DNA from: JANOSH01 sp031415695
Lineage (GTDB): Bacteria; Actinomycetota; Acidimicrobiia; Acidimicrobiales; Ilumatobacteraceae
Length of the DNA: 9,649 nt
Assembly: GCA_031415695.1 (NCBI GenBank)
Contig: JANOSH010000006.1
Coordinates: 1 to 9,649, forward strand
Direction of reading: 5' to 3'
Under the pieces are notes generated by a model, which saw nothing but the letters and a program-made list of their open reading frames with translations, had not been told where the DNA came from and made no database searches. The position numbers were made by a program, and so were the translations under genes. Positions 1-8,066 of this stretch are shown piece after piece; position 1 is the stretch's first letter, and each line of letters begins with the position of its first letter.

Positions 1-3000
1 CGCGAGGGTGCAGCGACAGCAACGAGCCAGGCGTCGAGGGAGCAACTCAAGGAGATCATGGCAGAGATGCTCGAAGAGTCCAAGAAGGCTGGCAAGCCGG
101 CCACCAAATCCGTAACATCACCGGCGAGGACCGCTGCACCAGCGGACTCCGACGAAGAGGACCTCGCCGACGGGCTGGAACCGCCGAAGAAGAAGGCGAA
201 GGCCCAGGAGTTCAAGGTCGACCTGTTCAAGACGGGACTGAGTCAAGACGATGCAGAGCGAATGGAAGAAGGGGAGCGCAGGACCATGACACAGGCGGAG
301 GTGGAAACGTTCTACCAGACGCGCATCGTCTACCTGCCACAAACGACGGGTAATCGAACAAAAGCCGACGTTCGCAGATATGCGTTTCTCATGTGGGGCA
401 TGGCAAACATCTATGCACAGGAGAGGAAGGCCAACAACGCGGCGCTCAAGGCAGGCAAGCCGCTGGCGTACCGATCTCAGGCAGTGGAGTTTGCGATGGG
501 AATGATCAACGAGCTGATGGTGGGGCTGTTGGAATTCAGCGGGCCGGGGGGTACCGCCGAAAATCTCAGTGCACGGGTGGCGACGCTGGAGGCGAGGTTC
601 ACGGCGGAGGCGGCGAAGTTTGGGCCGACGATAGCCAATCTGGCGAAGTCGTGGCAACCGGTACCGGGAGTGGGCGATGCGCAGGGAAGGTACGCCGCGA
701 CGAGGAAGCCGGCAACCACGGCGGCAACAACGGGGGAACCGAGTGCGGAGACGAAGGCATACCTACTGGCACATGGCTTGCCGGTGCACACAGGTGTTCC
801 GACGGGCATCACTATGGACCAGTTGTCGGCTCTCAATATGATCTATGGAGCACCGTATCAGCAGCCATTTGCCATGCAGCAGCCTTTCAGCATGCAGCCT
901 CATGTGAGAGGTGGCTACCAGGGAACAAACCAATTGCAAGGACCTCCCACCTGTCATGCATGCGGCAAGATCGGGCACATCGCAAGATATTGCCAGTCGC
1001 AGAGTGGACAGGCACAGATGCAGTCGCAGCAGAATGGCAGTGTAGCGGTCAGCAGTAGAGTCGTCGTACGCGTGGCAGCAGAAGCATGCGCAGTCGCCAG
1101 CATGCGGCCAAAGAGCCTGGGGCCTCAAAGTGCTCATGCGTTGTCGCCGCTTCTGCATATGCATGTGTTGCCCAGGCCGGCTCCGCAGGACTACTCCGCC
1201 AGTGAAGCAAGAGCGCGTGCACCGGATGAACCGATGAAAGAAGAAGCAAGATGCAAGTGCGGTGGGTGTGCAGCCTGTGTGGCCGGGATCGACGTGATGC
1301 AGAAAGAGCGTCGCGCGACGATGGGACCAGCAAGCGAAGCAACCGCGGCGCGAGTCGAAAAAGAACGAGAACAGCAGGAGCGCGCATTGAGGGAGCTGGA
1401 AAGTGTAGAACAGCAGAAGATGTTTGTCGTGACAGAGCAAGCTCGTTTGTACGCACAAGAAAGGCTCGATCGCGATATGCACGCTGCGAGCGCATGGACG
1501 CTGCAGGCGAGCGCGGACGAGGCGGAGAGTGAAGAGCAGGCGAAGCGGACGAGACCGAGGGGAGGGCCGCCGAATGCGCAGATGCCGCTGAAGGATTATG
1601 CGAAGGGATGGAGGAGTAAGAAAGCGTTCGATAAGTTCGAAGAGAGACTCCACTGCACGTGGTGCAGGAAGAGAGGGCACACAGCCGCGACGTGCATCGT
1701 AAGGCCCGAAGCCGAGCAGGGAGGAGGGCCAAACCCGACAAAGGAGCAGCTGGCGAAGCAGAAGTTTGTGCTGGGACTGATGCATCGACTGAAAGCGAAA
1801 TGCCCGACAGAGCTGCAGACGGAGGACGAGAAGAAGCGCGGCGAGCGTCTACCGGCGGTGAAGCGAGCGATGGAAGCGGGAGAGAAGGCAAACGAAGGAA
1901 ACCCGTGGGCAAAGTCGGAACTGCGCAGAGACAGACTGAGGAGAAGACTCGGATTCTGGTGGGCGATCGGCGCGGATGCAGCGACGCTGTCGTGGATCGG
2001 ATTCGGAGTGCGACTGAAATTCCAGGCGGAGCCGGAGCGGGTCAGCTTTGCAAATCACAAGTCGTACTGGACGGGAAAGGAGCATGTCGATAAGGAGCAT
2101 GTGAAGAACATCGCCAACGGCAGCTTCCTCGTCGTAGACGGCAGCGAGGTCGAGGTTGGAAATCCGCTGCAGGTGGAAGTGAACGCGAGTGGGAAGTCGA
2201 GAATGATCAACGACCTGCGCTATGTCAACTCGTTTCACTGCGATATGGAATTCACGCAGGAGACACTGAACAGGCACGTGGCGATGATCGTGCAGAAGGA
2301 TATGGAGATGATTACGACAGATGTGAAACAGGCGTACTATCAGGTGCTGCTGCATAAGCTGAGTAGGAAGTACTGCGGGTGGAAGCACGACGGGAACTGG
2401 ATTATCCCAGCGATCCTTGTGTTCGGGCTCGGAGTAGCTCCGTTCATCTTCACGAAAATCATGCGACCAGTACTGCTGTTCGCGCGTAGCCTTCAGGTTC
2501 GCGGCTCGAACTGTATCGACGACAATATCTGGGCGGCGGAGAAGGAGCTGATGGGCGAAGTGCTGGCGATCGTGCAGCTGTTATTCGGCTGCTTAGGATG
2601 GGAGTTCAATGAGAAGTGCGTTCTGAAGCCGAGTACAGTGGTGCTATACAACGGCATGTGGATCGACTCAGCTCGATTCGAAATCCGAGCGACAGAGGAG
2701 AAGATCGATGCGGCGAGGAGGCTGGCGTGGTCGCTGTGGTTCGACGCACGAGAAGGAAGGGAGGTGCTGCTGAAGGATTTGCAGAGGCTGACTGGCAGGC
2801 TGCAAAGCCTAAAGTTGGCACTGGAAGGAGTCGCGGAGTGGACGAGAGGAGTGCAGATGGACGTCGCGAGGACGATGGAAGTGTGCGGGCAGTGGCCATC
2901 GAAGTGGCAGCGAGTACAGCTACGAGAGATGGCGCTGGTCGATCTGCATTTCTGGGCGTACCGACTCGGACGACAGAACGGCATGCCGATCCGTGACGAA

Positions 3001-3765
3001 GGGAGCGAGGTGCATCTGGTGATGAGAACGGATGCGAGCGACGTGGGTTGGGGAGCGCATGTCGACGGCAGCGACGTCAAGGCGAGCGGAAATCTCCCAC
3101 TCGCCGTGCTGGGCAGCAGCTCGACGGCGAGGGAAATGGCCGGGGTAATCGAAGCGGTGAAAAGCATGGCGCATCTGCTGCGAGGGAGACGAGTACGCCT
3201 ACTGATGGACAGCTATCCGGCGCTGAGGAACTTCATCAACGGAGGAGGGCCGATAGAGGAATGCTGCATGCTCGCACGCGACTGGTGGCTCTGGTGCCGA
3301 ATGCACAAGGTGACACCGCTCTACAGATGGGTGGAGAGAGAGGACAACACAAGAGCGGATGAGCTGTCGAAGCAGATGGCAGGTTCGCTGAAGCTGAAGG
3401 AGGCAAAGGAGCAGGAGATTCGAGCATGGTTGGAGGAGCTCGGACTGCCTGGCCTCGACCGAAGAGCGTGGCAGCAGACGCGTGTGCAGGCGCCCGTGTT
3501 CGATCACATTGGCCAGCGATTGCAGGAGATGAGGCGGGCAGCAAGGCCGGTGTGCATCGTTGTCCCGCGATGGCAAGGGCAAGTGTGGTGGGCTGACCTG
3601 TGCTCGTTCTCAGTGGAGTCGCTGCGGCTTGGCACGGCGGAGGACGTCTTCAAAGGGGAGGAAGAGGCGGCACGAGCGAGGGAGTGGAAGTTTGAGGCAC
3701 ACGTGCTGCTGTGCGATGAGAGGGGCAAAAAACCGAAGCGGAAACGAGTAGGCATGTCATCATAG
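1..3765 (+). CDS. Gag-reverse transcriptase-RNase H polyprotein (5' partial)
   Basis: Structural and replication polyprotein of the retroelement. Residues are counted from the ATG at 58, but the frame is open from base 1 with no stop, so the true start may lie upstream. The N-terminal part has an acidic stretch followed by PPKKKAKA, a possible nuclear localisation signal. A CCHC zinc knuckle lies at C299, C302, H307, C312, a Cys cluster at C399, C401, C404, C407, a Glu/Arg/Gln-rich coiled-coil-like stretch at about 420-510, and a second CCHC knuckle at C533, C536, H541, C546. RT motifs follow: MINDLRYVN (D719), TTDVKQAYYQV (catalytic D755), FGLGVAPFIFTK, CIDDN (catalytic D821 and D822) and the distal LYNGMWIDS. 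RNase H shows D992 (RTDASDVGWG), E1026 (TAREMAGV), D1051 (LLMDSYPAL) and D1101 (TRADELSK), the complete D-E-D-D set. All key residues are present, so the frame looks intact. Gag and RT share one frame with no visible shift site, and the stop is TAG at 3763-3765. I see no protease motif, as expected for DIRS-type elements. The C-terminal 130 residues after RNase H were not recognised. Confidence 0.93.
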   Translation, partial: REGAATATSQASREQLKEIMAEMLEESKKAGKPATKSVTSPARTAAPADSDEEDLADGLEPPKKKAKAQEFKVDLFKTGLSQDDAERMEEGERRTMTQAEVETFYQTRIVYLPQTTGNRTKADVRRYAFLMWGMANIYAQERKANNAALKAGKPLAYRSQAVEFAMGMINELMVGLLEFSGPGGTAENLSARVATLEARFTAEAAKFGPTIANLAKSWQPVPGVGDAQGRYAATRKPATTAATTGEPSAETKAYLLAHGLPVHTGVPTGITMDQLSALNMIYGAPYQQPFAMQQPFSMQPHVRGGYQGTNQLQGPPTCHACGKIGHIARYCQSQSGQAQMQSQQNGSVAVSSRVVVRVAAEACAVASMRPKSLGPQSAHALSPLLHMHVLPRPAPQDYSASEARARAPDEPMKEEARCKCGGCAACVAGIDVMQKERRATMGPASEATAARVEKEREQQERALRELESVEQQKMFVVTEQARLYAQERLDRDMHAASAWTLQASADEAESEEQAKRTRPRGGPPNAQMPLKDYAKGWRSKKAFDKFEERLHCTWCRKRGHTAATCIVRPEAEQGGGPNPTKEQLAKQKFVLGLMHRLKAKCPTELQTEDEKKRGERLPAVKRAMEAGEKANEGNPWAKSELRRDRLRRRLGFWWAIGADAATLSWIGFGVRLKFQAEPERVSFANHKSYWTGKEHVDKEHVKNIANGSFLVVDGSEVEVGNPLQVEVNASGKSRMINDLRYVNSFHCDMEFTQETLNRHVAMIVQKDMEMITTDVKQAYYQVLLHKLSRKYCGWKHDGNWIIPAILVFGLGVAPFIFTKIMRPVLLFARSLQVRGSNCIDDNIWAAEKELMGEVLAIVQLLFGCLGWEFNEKCVLKPSTVVLYNGMWIDSARFEIRATEEKIDAARRLAWSLWFDAREGREVLLKDLQRLTGRLQSLKLALEGVAEWTRGVQMDVARTMEVCGQWPSKWQRVQLREMALVDLHFWAYRLGRQNGMPIRDEGSEVHLVMRTDASDVGWGAHVDGSDVKASGNLPLAVLGSSSTAREMAGVIEAVKSMAHLLRGRRVRLLMDSYPALRNFINGGGPIEECCMLARDWWLWCRMHKVTPLYRWVEREDNTRADELSKQMAGSLKLKEAKEQEIRAWLEELGLPGLDRRAWQQTRVQAPVFDHIGQRLQEMRRAARPVCIVVPRWQGQVWWADLCSFSVESLRLGTAEDVFKGEEEAARAREWKFEAHVLLCDERGKKPKRKRVGMSS

Positions 3766-3826
3766 CATACGACGAGCTAAGATTGAAGCACATCGCGTCG
3801 ACGTCGGCTGGGCACGGAAAAGTTTC

Positions 3827-3859
3827 TTAGGTCACCTGAGACCGTCTCAGCTGACCTAA
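3827..3859. repeat. 33-nt palindrome, copy 1 (left boundary of the antisense gene)
   Basis: Left arm TTAGGTCACCTGAGAC (3827-3842), centre C, right arm GTCTCAGCTGACCTAA (3844-3859). The arms are inverted complements at 15 of 16 positions. The palindrome lies between the convergent ends of the Gag-RT-RH and minus-strand genes, and is preceded by GGAAAAGTTT at 3816-3825. A second copy with the same leading flank lies at 8004-8037. It could be a recombination site, a protein-binding site or an RNA hairpin. Its role is inferred from position only. Confidence 0.9.
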
Positions 3860-3951
3860 CAAATCGGCGAGGGGCACGTGCGCGCGGGGCGAGGGAGGAC
3901 AAAAGGATAAAGTTAATACATGCATAAGGAAAGCAAACAGACATAGACAGG

Positions 3952-6900
3952 TCACTGCGAGACAAGCGGAGGAAGCAGGACATGGGCGCGCAAGCTGGTG
4001 CGCAGGCGGGCGATGGTTCCGCCAGTGGCGGAGAAGGGTTCGCACTCGGGGGTTTGGATATGCGGAGGGAGGTGATAGTACTCGCGAATGAGGAAAGGAA
4101 GCTGAACGTTAAGGGACTGGGCAAGCTGGCTCTGGCTGAAGGAGGCAAGCATAAAGAAGGTAGAGGGAGCGAGAGTACGGAGATGCTGCTCAACAACTAG
4201 GCTGCGGTCGCTCGGGCTGAGGTGGGTGGGAAGACGCATGAGTGGGGAGGGGAGAGAGGGAGAGAAGGAAGGAAAAGGAGGAGCATACACGGCGCTCGGA
4301 GGGGGAAAGGAATGGGCGGGGAAGAGAGGAGGGAACGGCGGGGAGGCAGAAGCGGAGGGCGTGGCTGCAGGAGAAGGAGACGGAGCGATAGCAAGGAAGA
4401 GAGGGGCATGCGTAGCTGTAGGCGGAGGAGGCGGGATAATGGGGAGGGGGGCAGAAGGAAGAGGCTCGCTGACGGGAGTAGCAGAGGGCGCGGAGAGGTT
4501 GGTGGTGACAGAGGGAGCAGCGACCGCGGGGAGCGAGGGAGGAGGAGGACAGCAGGGCGCATAGGGAGCGCTCTGGTATCGCAGGGGTCCAAGGAAAGGC
4601 TCGACGACGAGGAGACGAGCACGCGCAGAGGTGCGAGGGGACGGGTGCGCGAGCGAGGAAGCAGACTCGCTGTCGGTCAGCAGGACGGGGCGATAGGTTC
4701 GGATGAAGGCGGGAGAAAGCACATGGCCGACGATGTGCAACAGCGGAGAGAGGCAACGACGATTGGTCCACAGAGGCAGAATCATCGGAAGCATGACGTC
4801 GTTGTCGGAGAGGAGCAAAGGGCGCTGCACGATCAGCAGATCGAAAGCGTGAGGAAGAAGCTCTTGACGCATTGCCTGCTGCATCATCGTCAGCCAGGTG
4901 TCGGGCTTGCCATCGCAGAAGTGAGCGACGGCGAAGACACGATTGCAGGAGAGAGGAGCATCAGAGACGGCGGGAAAGTACTGGAGCTGATCGAGGAAGG
5001 CGCTGACGGCAGGGAGGATGAACTCGTGGAAGATGTGATGAGCCGGGACGGTATGCGAGCCGAACTGATAGCCGCCTGGCAGCTGATGGCAGCGAACGTC
5101 GATGCAGCAGAGCTCGCTGCGGGTGGAGCGAAGCTGCTGAGCCATCTCGAGAACTTGGCCGTGGATGAACTCCATGCTGCGACTCGGCGTGACGGTTAGG
5201 ATGAAGGGAAAGAGGCCATAACCCTGCAACAGATGGTTGCTGCGACGCGTGACTTGGAGGGCGCTGTGGCCGACGAGATGCTGTGCGCAGCTGCCGAGGC
5301 CGTTGACGGAGAAGAGGGAGAGCGGCTTGATGAGATAGGAAAGATCGCGCGGCCCGTTCGCCCACAGGCGCTGCGGCCAAGGAAGGCCGGGACGACCATC
5401 CTCACGAGGCTTCACGGTGAACTCGGAGCAGAGGGTCGGAGTGGTGAGCCGGCCATGCAAAGCCTTATCCTCGTTCGGGGACTCCTCGGCTGGATAGAGA
5501 GCGCCGGAGTAGCAGCGCGGGCACAGCGACAGATGGCAGGCAGGGTGAGCGCAGGACCAGTAAGCGAGCATGGTGTCGCAGACGCTGCAGACGGTGGACT
5601 TGGAGAGGAGATAGTCTTGGCGATGGAAGAGCACGGAGAGGCGAGGCTGCAGAGCGTAGTCGTCAAGGGTGCGATCGTCGAGGAGGCTCGTCTGCACGAG
5701 CTGATCAGGCTGGCGGGTGGAATACCAGGAGCCGCGGAGGGAGAAGGAAACCTTTGTGCCCTAGAAGAAAAAACGGGAGAGAGGGATGAGCAGGGGAAAA
5801 GGGTCGCAAGCAACCTCTGCCAACGATACTGACGTCATACACGCGGCAGGACGAGAGGAGAGTCAGCTTCCACTCCTTGCCGGCAGGACCTCTGCTGGCG
5901 ACACGCTGGAACTCGCTGTGAAACTCGTCGGCAGAGATGCATTCGCGGTTGGCACGATCTTGGATCACGACGCCAGCAGCAGAGCCGAGGACGGAGGCGA
6001 CGCGACGAGATGACGAAGGAGCAAAGGTCTGCACGCATACATCGCAGATGTCGAAGTCGTGGCAGCAACGGTAGTGAGGCACGGAGGCATTCTGCTGAGG
6101 AGCGAGGCATCGCAGACTGTGACACACCCACTCGTTGGGAGAAACGCCGTGCTCGAGCAGGTGGGCGGAGGGGTCGGGCGGGGGAGAACGAGAGAGGAGG
6201 ATCTCGGGACCCCACGGAGCGAGATGGTATACGAAGAGCGCGGGCGCGGAGGAAGCAGCGGCGGGAGGAGACTCCGAGGGAACATCGACAGCCACAGCGG
6301 CGTGACGCAGGAGGCGGAGCTTTAACCCGTCGGACTGGGAAGCAACCTGCCAGTCCTGAGCCGACTCGGGAACGGTGGGCGCAGAAGCGGCGGTAGGCAA
6401 TGGAGCATGGGGGGAGGCGACAGCGGCGAGGCAGGGCTCCGAGGCAGCGAAGGCGGGAGAGGCATCGATGGGCGAATGCGAAGGCTCGTCGTAGTCACCG
6501 AAATCGAAAGAGGCAGCGCCACCACCTCCATGGCCAGAAGCCTCAGGACCAACTGTTATAGCACTGAGCTCGTCATCACGAGGAGTGTGGAGGTTGGGAT
6601 TGGCGAGGAAGAACTGCACACGGTCATAGATGGGCGTGCCGGGAGCTCGCTGACGGTTCCACTGACTGAGAGTGGCATTGAGAAGGTTGCGGTAGATGTA
6701 GCGATGACGCTTACCCGATGCCTTGGCACGGCCGGCCTGATTCCAGTTCCTCCTCCCCTTGTGCTGGTTGCCTGCACGGGCGAACTCGACCATGCTTTGC
6801 GAACGGCCGGGATACATCGCTGAGGCACGAGGCCCGCCGTCAGGGGCGAGAAGGGTCAAGGAGGGATCTTCGACGGCGGCGTCGCGACGATCGATCCCGG

Positions 6901-7845
6901 TGGAGTCGATCACGGGTAGAATGAAGTCCGCGGGATCGAGGCGAGAGATGTGCGTGCGATAAGCACGACGGCGAACAGCGGAGCCGGGAGGACGACGATG
7001 GCCAGGCTTCTTCCTCTTCCTGCTATCCGCCCTGGCAACGCCACGAGGGTTGGCAGCGGCGGCCGCCCCCTGCATAAAGAGAGAGAAGAAAGGGAATGAG
7101 AAATGGAAGGAGGCATAGGGACAAAGGGAGCAGCACCGGGACTGACCTCTTCCCCGCTCGAAAGCTCCTCCTTGTGGTCGCTGGCAGCAGCCTCGTCTTC
7201 CTCCTCCTCTCCCTCAGACTCCCGGGCCGGAGGAGGAGGCGGAGGGACGGCGAAACCAGTAGAAGTATGGCGGCCGAAGTAACGGGGAGCGGAAGCAGCC
7301 TTGGGTAGGTCCCCTACGGGAATAGGGGCAGGGGCAGGAGGGACGAGGAGCAAGCCGGATGGAGCGGGGCGATCGCGGAAATTGCTGCCGGGGGGATGTT
7401 GAAATTGGCAGGTGGTGTAGAGACAGCTGCGGCCACGAGGACAGGCGTTGGGGTCGAAGGCAGGAGGAGAGGCAGAAGCAGGAGGACTACGAGGACGGCG
7501 ACCGCGTTGCGGGCCGGAAGCGGATCGAGAGGCGGGTTCGGCGATATCGGAGGGACGAGCGAGGACGATGGGATCACCAGCAGGAACAGAGATATGACCA
7601 GGAGGACCAAGCTTGCCGCTCAAGGAGACACCGCCAGGGAGGCCGAGGTCGACAGGGCCAGAGACGAGGTAGGCGAAGTGGGGGTGCAGACGAGCAACAC
7701 GACTGGCGTGAGTGAAGCGACAGTTGGAGTAGTAGCACACGCTACCGCGAGGGCAGGGACGAGGATCGGTGCCAGCGAGGAGAGTGTGGTCGAGCTCGTC
7801 GTTGATCATGACGCCGATGCGAGGAGCGTAGCCAGGGAAAGCCAT
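3952..7845 (-). CDS. Spliced antisense gene: CCCH and ZZ-like zinc-finger protein, about 1247 aa, function unknown
   Basis: CDS joins exon 1 (7845-7147, 233 codons), exon 2 (7069-5834, 412 codons) and exon 3 (5760-3952, 602 codons plus TGA). Both junctions are phase 0, and splicing makes one open frame. The start was chosen at 7845 because it lies in CCACCATGG, a strong Kozak context, just before the first finger. An earlier in-frame ATG at 8178 would run through the YR gene and the palindrome. Two CCCH fingers (C31, C37, C42, H46 and C135, C141, C146, H150) are spaced C-x5-C-x4-C-x3-H, the spacing of Nab2/ZC3H14-type poly(A)-RNA-binding fingers. A basic stretch RKRKKPGHRR (250-259) resembles an NLS. 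ZZ-like Cys clusters lie at 549-578 and 703-728. The next 270 or so residues are not recognised, and a long Pro/Ser/Ala-rich tract runs to near the C-terminus. A nuclear RNA-binding or regulatory protein is a reasonable inference, but neither the substrate nor the pathway is visible. No transposase, polymerase or nuclease motif was seen. Confidence 0.8.
5761..5833 (-). other. Intron 2 of the antisense gene (73 nt, phase 0)
   Basis: The donor GTCAGT at 5833 is identical to that of intron 1. The acceptor is a pyrimidine tract ending TTTTTTCTTCTAG at 5761. A CTCAT branch-like motif has its A 26 nt before the intron end, almost the same spacing as in intron 1. Splicing joins GAC to GGC. The TAG of the acceptor is itself a stop in the exon 3 frame, and the unspliced exon 2 frame ends at 5705, so splicing is needed to reach exon 3. 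Confidence 0.8.
7070..7146 (-). other. Intron 1 of the antisense gene (77 nt, phase 0)
   Basis: On the minus strand the donor reads GAGGTCAGT (intron from GTCAGT at 7146). The acceptor is a long pyrimidine tract ending TTTATGCAG at 7070. A CTCAT branch-point-like motif has its A 27 nt before the intron end. Splicing joins codon GAG of exon 1 to GGG of exon 2. Without splicing, the exon 1 frame runs on to an unrelated Leu/Val-rich tail ending at 6910. Confidence 0.8.
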
Positions 7846-8066
7846 GGTGGAGGAGACAGTGAACGGGAGAGGGAGAGCGCAGCGACCTGGAACAAAGGGC
7901 AGGAGGGGGAGAGAGTGAGAAGCGAGGTCAAAGGGAGAGAATGGGCGAGCACACACAGAGCAGAGCAGCAGCGGGGCGCAGGGACGAGAAGGGGAAAAGT
8001 TTGTTAGGTCAGCTGAGACGCGTCTTGACTGACCTAAGAGATTCAAACGCACGTGGACGAGCCGCG
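7846..8066. promoter_or_regulatory. Divergent intergenic region between the antisense gene and the YR gene
   Basis: Read on the minus strand, 7940-7846 is strongly pyrimidine-rich (runs such as CTCACTCTCTCCCCC), as expected of a short 5' leader or initiator region before the ATG at 7845. No TATA box was seen. A TTTGTTCCAG stretch inside this leader resembles a splice acceptor, so a non-coding 5' exon cannot be excluded. The second palindrome sits in the right half. Both genes' promoters should lie here if YR has its own transcript; if YR is read from the full-length RNA, only the minus-strand promoter is needed. Confidence 0.4.

Noticed and set aside
763..1912. Long minus-strand frames opposite Gag (340 and 287 codons)
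   Set aside because: They are Leu/Arg/Ser-rich with no domain and lie opposite a frame with clear zinc knuckles. They arise from GC-rich codon bias.
4222..5199. Plus-strand open frame of 325 codons opposite exon 3
   Set aside because: Its translation is Arg/Gly/Glu-rich low complexity, the complement of the Pro/Ser/Ala-rich exon 3, and it has no motif. It is best read as a shadow.
6910..7145. Unspliced C-terminal extension of the CCCH exon
   Set aside because: It begins exactly at a GTCAGT donor and crosses a pyrimidine-rich acceptor. Splicing gives a long continuous protein, whereas the read-through tail has no features.
3860..8060. CACGTG (E-box-like) hexamer shortly after both palindromes
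   Set aside because: The spacing from the palindromes differs, the hexamer is common in GC-rich DNA, and the surrounding bases do not align, so it is probably not part of the repeat.
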